64,000 bases of DNA from Listeria aquatica FSL S10-1188 (lineage in GTDB: Bacteria; Bacillota; Bacilli; Lactobacillales; Listeriaceae): positions 104,604-168,603 of the forward strand of contig NZ_AOCG01000008.1 in NCBI RefSeq assembly GCF_000525795.1, given 5' to 3'. Under the pieces are notes generated by a model, which saw only the letters and a program-made list of their open reading frames with translations, had not been told where the DNA came from and ran no database searches. Numbering within the stretch: the first letter of the stretch is position 1; every line of letters starts with the position of its first letter. The translations under genes were made by a program, and so were the position numbers. Of the stretch, positions 1-10,930 are shown piece after piece.

Positions 1-159
1 ACTTCGCAAACAAAAAAATATTTCTGTTAATTCTGTCTTTTTTGTTCATTTAATCCAATTCTTTCATAAATAATTAATCGTTTAATTGTTTGTAATCATA
101 GTTTTGTCAAAAAAAGAGATCACAAATCCAAAAAAATGGCGTGCTCTAATCCGCTGCTA

Positions 160-168
160 TGTTATAGT
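160..168 (+). promoter_or_regulatory. Extended -10 promoter for the LPXTG adhesin
   Basis: TGtTATAGT matches an extended -10 element in the AT-rich 306-base stretch before the adhesin gene. No good -35 hexamer lies 17 bases upstream, which extended -10 promoters tolerate. Further down, around 218-227, an AAAACGTTTT palindrome could be an operator. Nothing else recognisable lies in positions 1-306. Confidence 0.4.
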
Positions 169-306
169 TTTTAAGTAAAAAATACTTTTTACAGGGTTTG
201 CTTTGTCAAATTTAAAACGTTTTGACTGGAAAAAATGGCGTTTTAGAAAACGATGAGGTCAATTTTTAAAATTAAATACGAATATGCAGATGAATGGAGT
301 GTTTTT

Positions 307-2760
307 ATGAAAAAATTTGGGATTTTAATCTTAATTTTGGTTTTACTTGTACCAGTGGGATTGTCACAAGTTCATGCCGATATGTCGGGAGATTCAAGAG
401 AAATTAGTAGCAGTATTAATGTAAACCCAAACCCAATAGAGGGGAGAAACAATGTAGCAGTAAACGTTAATATCAAGGGAAGTGCAGGAGATTTTGCTGA
501 ATCAAATGGTGAAGCCGTCATTACGATTCCGAAAAAAACAGTTGCATCTTCAGGTGAACTTAAGCCAGATAACGTACTGGTTCCTAGTCCGTTCGTATAT
601 GATAGAACGGTGCAAGATGAGAATGGGGACTATCAAATCATTGTCAAGTTAGATCCAAATGAAGTAGATGAAAATGAAGCTATTAATACCAACATTACGA
701 TCAATTATTCATCGCCTCTTTTCCAAGAAGATAGTACGGAAACATTTAAGGTTGAATATGCTGGAACGAGCGATAGCCAGGATGTAAAAGTGATAGGGAG
801 CGGTGGATCTCCAAATGCTATTTTTTATAAATGGTATCAATATTCGATAGATGATTCTAGAGATGTTGGTTTGCTTGACGTGAATGAACCGGCTAAAAAC
901 CGATTTGTACTAGCCGTGAATTATTCAGAGTTGGATTTAAAAAATGTTGTAGTCACAGATACAATTCCTGCTGATACGGAATTGACTTATCCGAACACAT
1001 TTGCAGGTGCTGGTGGCGACACAATGGTTGTAGATAACATTCGAATTTTAAAGGTAAATGGCTTTGATGATAATCATTTACCAACCGGTTTTACTTATGT
1101 AACCGATCAATTTACAGATAAAATTTCTTATGATTCACAATCGAAAACGATGCGTGTTGACTTTGGAGATATCGCAAGTGATGAATCATATCTTGTCGAG
1201 TATGCACTAGAAGCTCAAAATCTAGATATGGGAACACAAATGAACGTGGGTAATTTGACGGCTGATGGCTACGATGTAACGAAAGAATTTCCAGTTAAGC
1301 CATTATTAACCTCAGATAGCAGTTTCTCGCTTAAGAAAAGTGTTAATAAGCCTAAAATTAATATCGGCGAACATCATTTAGAATATACTTTGGATTTTAG
1401 TGTGAAATCTGGAGCTAGTATCCCTGTAGGAATCACAATTACGGACCCGCTTCCAGATAAGATGAAAATTGATAAAATAACAAATATTGATCAGGACTAT
1501 TTCGATTATACGGTTTCTGAAGATGGCAAGCTATTGACGCTTGTGACTAAAAAGGAAATTTCAAAAGATACGCCACAAAAAGTTTCATTTTTAGTCGAGA
1601 TTGATGAATCTTTGCAAGTCGGAGATCAATTTACAAATGTGGGGATTTTACACATCAATGGTTCTGATTTAAACACAAATTCAGCAACAACAGTGGTTTA
1701 TGATGGACGGGTACAAATTATTAAAGTAGATGAAGAGACTGGAGAACGCCTTCCAGGTGCGACTTTTGATATTCTCGATGATGAAGGGAATGTAGTCTTT
1801 ACAGGGAAGACAGATGAAAATGGCGAGCTGATGAGTATCCCAATGGAGATTGGAAACTATCAAATTGTTGAAACAGCCGCTCCAGATGGTTATCAAGTGA
1901 GTGATCAAAAACATGGATTTACAGTTACTGGTGATGAAAAAGAACCGATTGTTGTTACGATTGATAACCAGTTACAACCAGGTAGCGTAACTCTAATTAA
2001 AACAGATCAAGCAGATGATAGTAAGCGGCTAGAAGGAGCAGAATTTAGTCTGCTTGATGAAAAAGGTCAAGTCCTGCAAGAAAAATTAACGACAAATGCA
2101 GAAGGAGAAATCACTGTAGATCAGTTGAAGCCAGGAAAATATACTTTTGTTGAAACAAAAGCTCCAGCAGGCTATTTACTAGACAAGTCTCCGATTGAAT
2201 TTACAATTGAAAAAGGACAAAAAGAGACGCTTCAATTAAACGTTAAAAATCAAAAAGATGTAGGTGCTGTTAAACTGACAAAAGTGGACAGTAAGGACCA
2301 TGATAAGAAACTAGCCGACGCAGAGTTTAAATTAATTAAGACATCTACAGGTGAGGAACTTGAAACTGCACTAGTAACAGATGAAAATGGGGAGATCACA
2401 TTAACTGATTTAGCTCCAGGGGACTATGCGTTTATTGAAACGAAAGCACCGACAGGCTTTGAACTCGATGAGACAGCACTTCCATTCACTATTCAAAGTG
2501 GACAAAAGGAAGTTGTTGAAGTAATGAAAGAAAATGTTAAGCAAACAGATCCTGATGAAGGAACTGATGGAGATAATGGTAAAGACAAGGACAAAGATAA
2601 AGGAACTGCTGGAGGAAATACAGGCGGGGGATCAAATGATAAAGATCCTAAACCAGGTGAGCAGAATAAGTTGCCAAGCACTGGAGATAAAACAAATACC
2701 TTTACTTTAATACTAGGACTCCTATTTATTGCAGGAACAAGCTTACAATTTAAAAAATAA
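307..2760 (+). CDS. LPXTG-anchored surface adhesin with three CnaB/SpaA-type domains
   Basis: A predicted secreted, sortase-anchored surface protein of 817 residues. The start is the ATG at 307, which follows GGAG and opens a signal peptide (MKKFGILILILVLLVPVGLS, cleavage after VHA); the frame is open further upstream but that part has no signal. The first ~460 residues are beta-rich adhesin-like sequence. Three SpaA/CnaB-type repeats follow, each beginning like VxLxKxD and ending in a YxxxET(K/A)AP motif, typical of domains with Lys-Asn isopeptide bonds. A D/K/G-rich linker, LPSTGD, a hydrophobic helix and a basic tail complete the sorting signal. The ligand cannot be told. It stands alone between its own promoter and a strong terminator. 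Confidence 0.88.
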   Translation: MKKFGILILILVLLVPVGLSQVHADMSGDSREISSSINVNPNPIEGRNNVAVNVNIKGSAGDFAESNGEAVITIPKKTVASSGELKPDNVLVPSPFVYDRTVQDENGDYQIIVKLDPNEVDENEAINTNITINYSSPLFQEDSTETFKVEYAGTSDSQDVKVIGSGGSPNAIFYKWYQYSIDDSRDVGLLDVNEPAKNRFVLAVNYSELDLKNVVVTDTIPADTELTYPNTFAGAGGDTMVVDNIRILKVNGFDDNHLPTGFTYVTDQFTDKISYDSQSKTMRVDFGDIASDESYLVEYALEAQNLDMGTQMNVGNLTADGYDVTKEFPVKPLLTSDSSFSLKKSVNKPKINIGEHHLEYTLDFSVKSGASIPVGITITDPLPDKMKIDKITNIDQDYFDYTVSEDGKLLTLVTKKEISKDTPQKVSFLVEIDESLQVGDQFTNVGILHINGSDLNTNSATTVVYDGRVQIIKVDEETGERLPGATFDILDDEGNVVFTGKTDENGELMSIPMEIGNYQIVETAAPDGYQVSDQKHGFTVTGDEKEPIVVTIDNQLQPGSVTLIKTDQADDSKRLEGAEFSLLDEKGQVLQEKLTTNAEGEITVDQLKPGKYTFVETKAPAGYLLDKSPIEFTIEKGQKETLQLNVKNQKDVGAVKLTKVDSKDHDKKLADAEFKLIKTSTGEELETALVTDENGEITLTDLAPGDYAFIETKAPTGFELDETALPFTIQSGQKEVVEVMKENVKQTDPDEGTDGDNGKDKDKDKGTAGGNTGGGSNDKDPKPGEQNKLPSTGDKTNTFTLILGLLFIAGTSLQFKK

Positions 2761-2773
2761 ATTAAATTAAAAC

Positions 2774-2815
2774 AATAAATCAGGTGTGTCCTCAGAAGGA
2801 CACACCTGATTTATT
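2774..2815. terminator. Bidirectional terminator between adhesin and LysR gene
   Basis: A perfect 19-bp stem (2774-2792 with 2797-2815) with a 4-base loop, flanked by A-rich and T-rich sequence. It ends the adhesin transcript and also the convergent LysR gene, whose stop codon lies in the right arm. Confidence 0.9.
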
Positions 2816-3669
2816 TTATATTTTGCAAGAAAGTTAAAAATCGTTTAGAAGCATCTGTTAAGAAGCTTTGATTTTTGTAGATGGCATATACCGTTCGTTC
2901 AAGTGGGATTGGGTAAGTGTAAACGCTCGCAAGAGAGCTTGCGACCGATTCTGGGACAATCGCAATACCAAGATTCGCTTCAACAAGTCCAAGAATACTT
3001 GCGATCTCTAATCCATCGATAGAAGATGAAAGAACAAGTCCATTTTGTAGTAAAAACTGGTCGATAAGTCCTCTCGTTGGGGTTCCGCGATTAAAATGAA
3101 AAAAAGTTGCATTCGTTATATCAGTTAACTTAAAAGTCTTTTTTTTGCGTATAGTCCTTTGAAAATAGAACAACCATGTTTTCGGTTGCTACTGGAAAAC
3201 TTGAGAAAGCAGGGTCCTGTGGTTTTGTCACTGCTAGCCCAATATCAAGTTCTCCACTTTGAACCTGCTCTAATAGTTCATCAGTTCGCGATTCGTGAAA
3301 ATGAAATTGATTTTTAGGATACAAATTTCGAAAGGCTTTTAGGCACCGGGGAACGAAGGAAAAACCGAGTGTATGCGTAAAGCCAAGTGTAATTATACCT
3401 GAATCGGGATCGAGTAATGTTTGGATTTCCTTTTTTGAACTTGCAAGTGTCTCGGTTAGTTTTAAAGCATCTTGATAAAATCGTTTACCGAATTGATTGA
3501 GCTGAATTCCTCGCCCGTCACGATCAAAAAGTGGAAAACCTAGCTCCTTTTCGAGATTTTGGATAGCTCGACTGAGTGCAGATTGAGATAAAGCGAGTTT
3601 TTCAGAAGCAAGCGTCAAATGCTCACATTCAGCTGTAACAATGAAATAATGCAATTGATTGAAATCCAT
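2811..3669 (-). CDS. LysR-family transcriptional regulator (frame broken at a T8 run)
   Basis: A LysR-type regulator with an N-terminal winged helix-turn-helix (MDFNQLHYFIV..., with LTLASEKLALSQSALSRAI as recognition region) and a C-terminal effector-binding domain. The frame breaks at the T8 run 3139-3146. Removing one base joins DYTQKK to TFKLTDI and gives about 285 residues, normal for the family. The start at 3669 is favoured by AGGTGG eight bases upstream. It is divergent from the EamA transporter, the usual arrangement in which a LysR protein controls its neighbour. The effector is unknown. Confidence 0.85.
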
Positions 3670-3787
3670 CTTTAAACACCACCTATGCGAAAAATGCATG
3701 AATTTATTCTAATTAATGATTTGTTTGCAAGTTAAATCGAGTATACAATAAAAGAATAGACTTTGAAATAAAGAGGCATCGAATTTT

Positions 3788-4816
3788 ATGAAAAAAGGTT
3801 ATCTTTACATTATTTTAGCCACTTTTTTATTTAGCACAATGGAAATTGCCATCAAACTTTCAGGTAGCACCTTTCATCCAATCGAACTTAACTTTTTGCG
3901 TTTTTTCATCGGGGGCTTAATTTTACTTCCGCTAGCCGTGAACAGATGGCGCAAAGAAAAACGAAACTTCGGCTGGCAGGAACTGGGCTTTTTTGCATTA
4001 ACTGGATTTTTCTGCATTGTAATTAGCATGACCTTTTTCCAATTAGCGATTGGTTATACAAAAGCAGCTACGGTTGCTATTTTATTTAGTTTAAATCCCG
4101 TTTTTGTATTGCTTTTTGCGGCGATTTTCTTAAAAGAAAAAATGACGAAACTTGTTGCCTTGTCACTTGCTATTAGTTTAGCAGGCATGCTGATCATCAT
4201 TAACCCGTTTTCGTTAACGGATCCAGTTGGCATCACGCTTTCTATTCTTGCAGCGATTTTCTTTGCTATTTATAGCGTAATTAGCCGCTATGGAACAAAG
4301 AAATGGCGTTATGGCGGAATTGAAACAACTTGTTTTTCCTTTCTAATTGGTGGAGTAGAACTTTTGCTACTAATGCTCATCAGTCATATTACTCCTTTTG
4401 CTACGTTTCTTGCGACTCACGGGCTTGCCCTTTTCAGTGAAATTCCGTTTTTCTCAGGCGTTTCCTTAACAAGTTTACCGATGTTGCTATATTTAGGTGT
4501 TGGCGTTACGGGTATTGGCTTTTCGTGTTATTTTCTTGCGATGGAGGAGACGAGTTTATCACTTGCTTCGCTTGTATTTTTCATCAAACCTGCACTCGCA
4601 CCGATTCTTGCGCTTTTTATTCTTGGCGAAGCCATTCCACTAGAAACGGCTATCGGCATTCTAGTACTTTTGCTCGGGTCCCTCATCACCTTTATTTCGA
4701 ACCGCGAAGTGCCGAAAATTATAGCTGAAAAAGAAAAAAAATCCACCTCACCGTTCTTGAAAAAGAGCGGTTTTATTTTGCAAGAAATGGGGGAAAGGAT
4801 TGTTAAGATTTTGTAA
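3788..4816 (+). CDS. EamA/DMT-family membrane transporter
   Basis: About ten hydrophobic segments in two repeated halves mark an EamA (drug/metabolite transporter) permease; the substrate cannot be inferred. The frame as written ends at 4816, but its last ~20 codons read through a hairpin with a T-rich tail (4751-4779) that looks like this gene's own terminator. Removing one A from the A8 run at 4733-4741 would end the protein at the TGA at 4758-4760, in that hairpin. The C-terminal tail is therefore probably an artefact. The gene is divergent from the LysR regulator, its likely controller. Confidence 0.8.
   Translation: MKKGYLYIILATFLFSTMEIAIKLSGSTFHPIELNFLRFFIGGLILLPLAVNRWRKEKRNFGWQELGFFALTGFFCIVISMTFFQLAIGYTKAATVAILFSLNPVFVLLFAAIFLKEKMTKLVALSLAISLAGMLIIINPFSLTDPVGITLSILAAIFFAIYSVISRYGTKKWRYGGIETTCFSFLIGGVELLLLMLISHITPFATFLATHGLALFSEIPFFSGVSLTSLPMLLYLGVGVTGIGFSCYFLAMEETSLSLASLVFFIKPALAPILALFILGEAIPLETAIGILVLLLGSLITFISNREVPKIIAEKEKKSTSPFLKKSGFILQEMGERIVKIL
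4751..4779 (+). terminator. Probable terminator of the EamA gene
   Basis: CCGTTCTT and AAGAGCGG pair over eight positions (one G-T) around a GAAA loop and are followed by TTTTATTTT. It lies in the last part of the EamA frame as written, which supports an earlier true stop. Confidence 0.6.
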
Positions 4817-4853
4817 AACTTGTGAACTATGTTAGTTTCTACACACATAAATT

Positions 4854-4862
4854 TGATATACT
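4854..4862 (+). promoter_or_regulatory. Extended -10 promoter for the P-type ATPase
   Basis: TGaTATACT is a good extended -10, 44 bases before the ATPase start. No riboswitch-like structure lies in the short leader. Confidence 0.4.
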
Positions 4863-4905
4863 TTTGATAAAGAGGAACGAGCTAGGGAAGGAGCTGTCTG
4901 TTTTT

Positions 4906-7553
4906 TTGGAATATTATAAGCAGTCATCATCAGAGGTTTTGAAGCAAACAAACACAAGTGAAAAGGGGCTAACTCACTCAGAAGCGAAAGAACGCCTTGA
5001 AAAATATGGTTATAACGAATTAAAGCAAAACAAAAAAAGTGCCGGTATGGCAGTTATTCCTAGAAACCTTCAAAGATCCAATGGTCATCGTACTCGTAAT
5101 TGCAGCGCTTGTACAACTAGCACTTGGTGAAGTCATTGAATCGCTCATCATTTTTATAGTTTTAATCGTGAACGCAATAATCAGTGTTGTCCAAACGAAA
5201 AAAGCGGAAAGTTCGCTTGATGCTTTGCGAGAAATGTCAGCTCCTGAAGCAAAAGTTTTGCGCGATGGAGAAAAAGAGACGATTCATGCTCGCGAATTAG
5301 TGCCGGGGGATATTGTTTTGCTGGATGCAGGAGATTATGTGCCGGCGGACGGACGCTTGATCGAAAGTAGCTCGTTAAAAGTCGACGAAGGGATGTTAAC
5401 GGGTGAATCAGAAACTGTTCAAAAGTCGATTGAACCCATCCAAGAAGATGCCGCGCTTGGCGACCGAGTGAATATGGTTTTCAGCAGCTCACTCGTTGCG
5501 TATGGTCGTGGAACCTTTGTCGTTACAGCGACCGCTGGGGATTCAGAAATTGGAAAAATCGCTGGCTTACTAGAAAACGCTGAAGCGAAGCAAACCCCAT
5601 TACAACAAAAACTCGAAAGCTTTAGCAAGAAACTAGGGATCGCCATTCTCGCACTTTGTATTCTCATCTTTGCAGTCGAAGCGGGACGAATCTTTTTTGG
5701 AACGAGCGCAGAAACAGATACAACACAGGCCATTTTAAATGCCTTCATGTTCGCAGTTGCTGTCGCTGTAGCAGCGATTCCTGAGGCTTTGTCATCGATA
5801 GTTACAATTGTTCTTTCCGTAGGGACCAATAAAATGGCCAAACGCCATGCAATCATCCGTAAACTCCCTGCCGTTGAAACATTAGGATCAACAAGTGTGA
5901 TTTGTACTGACAAAACAGGAACGCTTACACAAAATAAAATGACTGTCGTCGATTATTATTTACCAAGTGGCACAAAAGAGAGCTTTCCAGACGATCCAAA
6001 AACTTGGGAAGAAGCAGAGCGCCGCTTGATGAACATTGCTGTCCTTTGTAACGATTCATCAATCGGAGAAGATGGAAAGGAACTGGGGGATCCGACTGAA
6101 ACAGCCCTCCTTGCTTTTAGTAGCGCGAGTAATCAAGATCCGAGTGCGCTTCGGAAAATGTATCCACGCATCGCAGAACTCCCATTTGATTCGGATCGTA
6201 AATTAATGTCTACGATGCATCTTTTCGGCGGCGAGAACGTCATGCTCACAAAAGGTGGGCCGGATGTCATGTTTAGCCGGGCGAAGTTCCTTTATCTGAA
6301 TGGAGAAGAGGCCCCGCTGACGGCTGAACGTTTGGCAGAGCTAGAAGAAACCAATGAAAATTTTTCAAAAGAAGCCCTGCGTGTTCTTGCTTATGGGTAT
6401 AAACGAATGCCAGCGGATAAAACTACTCTTTCGCATGATGCTGAACAGGATCTTGTTTTAGTTGGACTCACTGCCATGATTGATCCGCCGCGCGATGCGG
6501 TTTACGCTTCTATTGAAGAAGCAAAAAAAAGCGGGTATCCACACTGTTATGATTACTGGCGACCACAAAACGACAGCCGAAGCGATTGGACGTAATATTG
6601 GACTCGTAGAAGAAGGAGATTTTGCAGTAACAGGGCAGGAACTGGACCGAATGAGCGAAAAGGAGCTTGAAGAAAAGCTCGACCATATTACAGTTTACGC
6701 ACGTGTCTCACCAGAAAATAAAATTCGTATCGTACGAGCTTGGCAGAAAAAAGAAAAAGTAACCGCGATGACAGGAGATGGCGTAAATGACGCACCGGCA
6801 CTCAAACAAGCAGATATTGGAATTGCGATGGGAAGTGGAACCGATGTAGCTAAAGACGCTTCTGCAATGATTTTAACCGACGATAATTTTGTCTCTATCA
6901 TCAGCGCTGTCGAAGTTGGACGAACTGTTTTCGATAATATCAAAAAAGCCATTGGTTACCTTTTTGCAGGAAACCTCGGAGCGATTATTGCCATTTTGTT
7001 TGCCCTTGTGATGAACTGGGTGAACCCTTTTACTGCATTGCAACTACTCTTTATTAACCTCGTAAACGATTCCTTGCCGGCTATTGCACTTGGAATGGAA
7101 AAAGCAGAGCCTGATGTCATGAAGCGCAAACCAAGAGATATGAACGAAGGGATTTTCGCTGGCGGTACTATGCGTGCAGTGCTTTCACGCGGCATTTTAA
7201 TTGGTGTTGCTGTTATCATCTCGCAATTTATCGGTCTGACTATCAGTCCAGAAATCAGTGTAGCAATGGCTTTTACAACGCTGATTCTCGCGAGAACCTT
7301 GCAAACTTTTGCGGCTCGTTCGAATACGCAAACGGCATTTGGTGCAGGCTTTTTCCAAAATAAATACGTGATCGGCGCTGTTGGACTTTGCTTTCTCTTA
7401 TATATCATCACGGTTTTACCAGGTGTTCGAGAAGTATTCTCGATCCCAGCAAGCTTTGGTCTTACGGAGTGGGGGATTGCCACATCTCTTGCTGTCGGGG
7501 CAGTTCTCTTGATGGAAGTTGTAAAACTAATCAGCAATCGAATGGCAAAGTAA
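4906..7553 (+). CDS. Calcium-transporting P-type ATPase, LMCA1-like (two homopolymer frame breaks)
   Basis: A P2A-type ATPase that should pump Ca2+ out of the cell. Visible motifs are the TGES actuator loop (LTGESE), the phosphorylation site DKTGTLT, the nucleotide-binding KGGPDVM, and the hinge TGDGVNDAP, with the M4 PEAL segment (AAIPEALSS) and C-terminal membrane helices. The sequence closely follows my memory of L. monocytogenes Lmo0841. Two frame breaks occur, at A7 5032-5038 and A8 6523-6530; removing one A at each gives about 880 residues. No ATG fits the N terminus. A TTG at 4906 preceded by GGAAGGAG begins (M)EYYKQSSSE, matching the family start. Confidence 0.9.
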
Positions 7554-7583
7554 GTAAAAAAGAGCTTTGTAACGTAACAAGAT

Positions 7584-7626
7584 AAGAAGTAAACATTCTG
7601 TTTTTAAGAATGTTTACTTCTTTTTT
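7584..7626 (+). terminator. Terminator after the P-type ATPase
   Basis: A perfect 15-bp stem (7584-7598 with 7608-7622) followed by a T run. Confidence 0.85.
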
Positions 7627-8039
7627 GCTAAGAAAATCAATCAGTGAGAAATATTGGAGATAAATAGCTCAATTGTAATGATGTTTAGCAAAACTGCTTT
7701 TAGTATTAATAGATTCATTTTTAAATGAAAATCAAGTACTAAAAAGTTTACCTCTAATATTACTCCTATAGTGATTCCATTATTTTGAACCATTCTTTGT
7801 AAAGGACTTGGATCTCTTTAGAAGAGGTTGATATTAGCTCTCGGGCTAGATGAGGATTTTACTAACTTAGAAAATAAAATTTAACTCTGTCTAGTCATTT
7901 ATCGTGTGAAAACAATCTTTCATGTGTTTATTTTGTGAAATCTTCAGAAACATTCACTGGATTGTCACATTTTTTACAGTTGTTTAGTGGTAGAATAATA
8001 AATAGAAAGATAAGAATATAATGCATGGAGGAATTTGAG
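7627..8039. other. Long AT-rich intergenic region with an extended -10
   Basis: No convincing reading frame, tRNA or riboswitch was seen here. Near its end TGgTAGAAT (7988-7996) is an extended -10 that fits as promoter of the next small gene. Confidence 0.5.
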
Positions 8040-8420
8040 ATGAACAACCAAGATCAAAACTTGGAGAAACAATTGATGGAACTTGGAAAAGAAGAAAAAA
8101 AATTAAAAGAGGAACTGAATACATTGAACTGGGAATTCGATCAATTTAGTTCGTTGCAAGAAATGCTTTCGGATAGTGAGTTTAGTTCAACATCTATTCT
8201 GTTTGGAGAAACTTTCAAGGCACCACGCACCCAAATTTTAGCAAGCCGAATTGATGAGATTTATAAAAATCAACAAACTGATTCGACAGAACAAACAGAG
8301 AAATATTTAAATACTTTTTTTGGACAACTAACGGCGGAACAGGCCTTAGTTAGCAAGCGTCTGCTTCATGTTCAAGCAGAGAAGGAACAAATCCAAAATC
8401 AGTCTATCAATCCACGGTAG
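8040..8420 (+). CDS. Small helical protein of unknown function
   Basis: A 126-residue soluble protein I do not recognise. The N-terminal ~40 residues are rich in Glu, Lys and Leu with heptad-like spacing (EKQLMELGKEEKKLKEEL), and a second charged helix lies near the C terminus (SKRLLHVQAEKEQIQ), so coiled coils are likely. There is no signal peptide or membrane segment. The ATG at 8040 is preferred over the one at 8025 because GGAGG sits eight bases before it. It has its own promoter and terminator, so it is a single-gene transcript. Resemblance to small coiled-coil proteins near type VII secretion genes is possible but unsupported here. Confidence 0.7.
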   Translation: MNNQDQNLEKQLMELGKEEKKLKEELNTLNWEFDQFSSLQEMLSDSEFSSTSILFGETFKAPRTQILASRIDEIYKNQQTDSTEQTEKYLNTFFGQLTAEQALVSKRLLHVQAEKEQIQNQSINPR

Positions 8421-8462
8421 CCAAGCGCAGGCGATAAGCTCAACTTGGAAAATACCTTCTTG

Positions 8463-8487
8463 CAGTTGCTTCGGCAGCTGTTTTTTT
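8463..8487 (+). terminator. Terminator after the small helical protein gene
   Basis: A 7-bp stem (CAGTTGC with GCAGCTG, one G-T pair) closed by a TTCG tetraloop and followed by T7. Confidence 0.85.
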
Positions 8488-8610
8488 GTGTGTTATAAAA
8501 CTTATCATAAATAATTATGGTCAATAATCTTCCCTTATGGTAAAATTTTAAAGTGAAGTTTTGCATGCATGTGCAGACGGCAATTTTTTAGATAGACAGG
8601 GGAGAAAACA

Positions 8611-10029
8611 GTGAAGCGATTGAAATTTTTACTACCGCTACTTATGCTTGCTACTGTTCTGCTTGGAAGCTTTGGACTTCCAGTGAAAGCAAATGCTGAG
8701 CATTATGAAATTGCAACAGACGAGACGTTTGCGCCGTTTGAGTTTCAAAACAGCAAAGGCGATCTAATCGGCATTGACATGGATATTGTAAAGGCGATCT
8801 CAAAAGACCAGGGCTTTACATATACGATGAAACCAATGGGCTTCAATGCAGCTGTTCAGGCGCTTGAAGGTGGTCAAGTAGATGGCGTGATTGCGGGAAT
8901 GAGCATCACAGATGAACGCAAAAATAAATTTGATTTCTCGGACCCATATTTTGATTCTGGCGTCGTCATGGCTATTAAAAAGGATAACGATACCGTTAAA
9001 TCTTATAAGGATTTGAAAGGGAAAAAAGTTGCTGTAAAAACAGGGACAGAAGGTTATGCCTTCGCAGATAAAAATAAAGATAAGTATGGTTACACGCTTG
9101 TTCCATTTGATGACTCTGCCAGCATGTATGAAGATGTAAAAGGTGGAAATTCTATTGCTTGCTTCGATGACTATCCTGTTATGGCTTACGGTGTGAAGCA
9201 AGGGAACGGTCTTAAAATTGTGACAGATATGGAGCGCGGTGGTCAGTACGGCTTTGCGGTTCAAAAAGGTCAAAATAAAGAATTACTCGAAGCTTTTAAT
9301 AAAGGGCTCGTTAATATTAAAAATAGTGGTGAATATCAAAAAATCTTAGATAAATATATTGGTTCGGATGCTGAACCAGATACGTTCTGGGACACGCTTG
9401 TCAGTAGCTTCCCTGCACTTTTGAAGGGACTTTGGAATACGATTCAATTAACCGTGATTTCACTCGTGTTTGCGGCTCTTCTTGGTCTTGTTTTCGGTTT
9501 CCTTAAAGTGAGTCGTAGTAAACTTTTACGTGGAATTGCAACAGTTTATGTAGATGTTTTTCGCGGGATTCCGCTAATTGTTTTAGCATTCTTCATTTAC
9601 TTCGGCATTCCGCAAGCGTTTAATTTCCGAATGGATCCAAACATTGCTGCGGTTATTACGTTAAGTTTAAATGCGGGAGCGTACATTACGGAAATCATCC
9701 GCGGAGGGATTCTTGCGATTGATAAAGGACAAATGGAAGCAGCGCGCTCGCTTGGGGTTCCGTATGGCAAATCGATGATGAAAATCATCTTACCACAAGC
9801 CGTTCGTGTCATGGTACCTTCTTTCATTAACCAGTTCGTCATTACACTGAAAGATACTTCGATTATGAGCATTATCGGAATCGTTGAACTTACGCAATCC
9901 GGGAAAATCATCATCGCGCGTACCTTCGAAACATCAGGTATTTGGCTAGTTGTTGCGATCATGTATCTTGTCGTGATCACTGCGCTTACGAAACTTTCAA
10001 ATGTGCTTGAAAGGAGACTCGGCAAATGA
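8611..10029 (+). CDS. Amino-acid ABC transporter: fused substrate-binding protein and permease
   Basis: A 472-residue fusion. After a signal peptide (to about residue 30) comes a family 3 solute-binding domain (to ~250, with [14 protein letters not shown] near its start), then a permease domain with about five membrane helices and the EAA-type loop ([20 protein letters not shown]). Fusing binding protein to permease presents two receptors per transporter dimer, as in GlnP-type importers of glutamine, glutamate or related polar amino acids. The start is a GTG preceded by GGGGAG. It overlaps the ATPase gene by four bases (ATGA), so the two are translationally coupled. It corresponds to Lmo0847 as I remember it. 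Confidence 0.88.
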   Translation: MKRLKFLLPLLMLATVLLGSFGLPVKANAEHYEIATDETFAPFEFQNSKGDLIGIDMDIVKAISKDQGFTYTMKPMGFNAAVQALEGGQVDGVIAGMSITDERKNKFDFSDPYFDSGVVMAIKKDNDTVKSYKDLKGKKVAVKTGTEGYAFADKNKDKYGYTLVPFDDSASMYEDVKGGNSIACFDDYPVMAYGVKQGNGLKIVTDMERGGQYGFAVQKGQNKELLEAFNKGLVNIKNSGEYQKILDKYIGSDAEPDTFWDTLVSSFPALLKGLWNTIQLTVISLVFAALLGLVFGFLKVSRSKLLRGIATVYVDVFRGIPLIVLAFFIYFGIPQAFNFRMDPNIAAVITLSLNAGAYITEIIRGGILAIDKGQMEAARSLGVPYGKSMMKIILPQAVRVMVPSFINQFVITLKDTSIMSIIGIVELTQSGKIIIARTFETSGIWLVVAIMYLVVITALTKLSNVLERRLGK

Positions 10030-10754
10030 CAAAACTAAAAGTAACGAACCTCAAGAAAAACTTTGGAACAAACGAAGTTTTAAAAGATATCAATGTTGAA
10101 GTGGAAGAGGGCGAAGTTGTCTGCTTAATCGGTCCTTCTGGTTCAGGGAAAAGTACTTTTCTGCGCTGTTTAAATCAGCTTGAAGAAATCACTGCGGGCG
10201 AAGTTATCGTTGATGATTACCATTTGACAGATAAAGGAACAGATATTAACAAGGTGCGGGAAAATATCGGAATGGTCTTTCAACATTTTAATCTCTTTCC
10301 GCATAAAACGGTGCTTGAGAATATTACGTTTGCGCCTGTTGAATTGAAAAAACGTTCCAAGGTAGAGGCAAATGAACTTGGAAAGAAACTTCTTGAGCGA
10401 GTGGGCTTGAGTGAAAAAGCCGCGAGCTATCCAAGTGAACTTTCAGGTGGTCAAAAGCAACGGGTAGCGATTGCGCGTGCGCTTGCGATGGATCCGGATA
10501 TTATGCTGTTTGATGAACCTACTTCTGCACTTGATCCAGAAATGGTCGGAGAAGTTTTAAACGTTATGAAGGAACTCGCAAGAGATGGCATGACTATGAT
10601 CGTTGTGACACATGAAATGGGCTTTGCCCGTGAAGTAGGCAATCGCGTTATTTTCATGGACGGGGGTTATATTATTGAAGAAGGTTCACCAGAAGCCATT
10701 TTTGATCATCCCACCCATGAACGAACAAAAAGTTTCTTAGATAAAGTTTTATAG
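10026..10754 (+). CDS. glnQ: Amino-acid ABC transporter ATPase, GlnQ-like
   Basis: The 242-residue ATPase partner of the preceding fused binding protein/permease. Walker A is GPSGSGKST, the signature LSGGQKQR, Walker [13 protein letters not shown], with the switch histidine in VVTHEMGF. It is a polar-amino-acid family ATPase and needs no further subunit from this operon. The start overlaps the upstream stop as ATGA, and a strong terminator follows, giving a two-gene operon. Confidence 0.92.
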   Translation: MTKLKVTNLKKNFGTNEVLKDINVEVEEGEVVCLIGPSGSGKSTFLRCLNQLEEITAGEVIVDDYHLTDKGTDINKVRENIGMVFQHFNLFPHKTVLENITFAPVELKKRSKVEANELGKKLLERVGLSEKAASYPSELSGGQKQRVAIARALAMDPDIMLFDEPTSALDPEMVGEVLNVMKELARDGMTMIVVTHEMGFAREVGNRVIFMDGGYIIEEGSPEAIFDHPTHERTKSFLDKVL

Positions 10755-10759
10755 GTTTG

Positions 10760-10804
10760 AAACCTGCTTTTTTCGGGAAATTCCTGAAAAGGCAGGTTTT
10801 TTCT
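10760..10804 (+). terminator. Terminator of the glutamine-type ABC operon
   Basis: AAACCTGC pairs with GCAGGTTT, and an inner TTTTCGGG/CCTGAAAA stem lengthens the hairpin; a T run follows. Confidence 0.85.
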
Positions 10805-10930
10805 ATAATGAATAAAATTGTAAAAAAAAGCTATTTTTATCGCCTTTTTTGTGTTAGAGTAGACATAGAGAAAGAAAACGCTTAAAAAAAATGAATGAAA
10901 CCATTTTCTGGAAACGGAGTGATTGAGAAG

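Noticed and set aside
1..306. PrfA-box or riboswitch before the adhesin
   Set aside because: No TTAACANNTGTTAA-like palindrome and no known aptamer pattern was visible in this AT-rich stretch.
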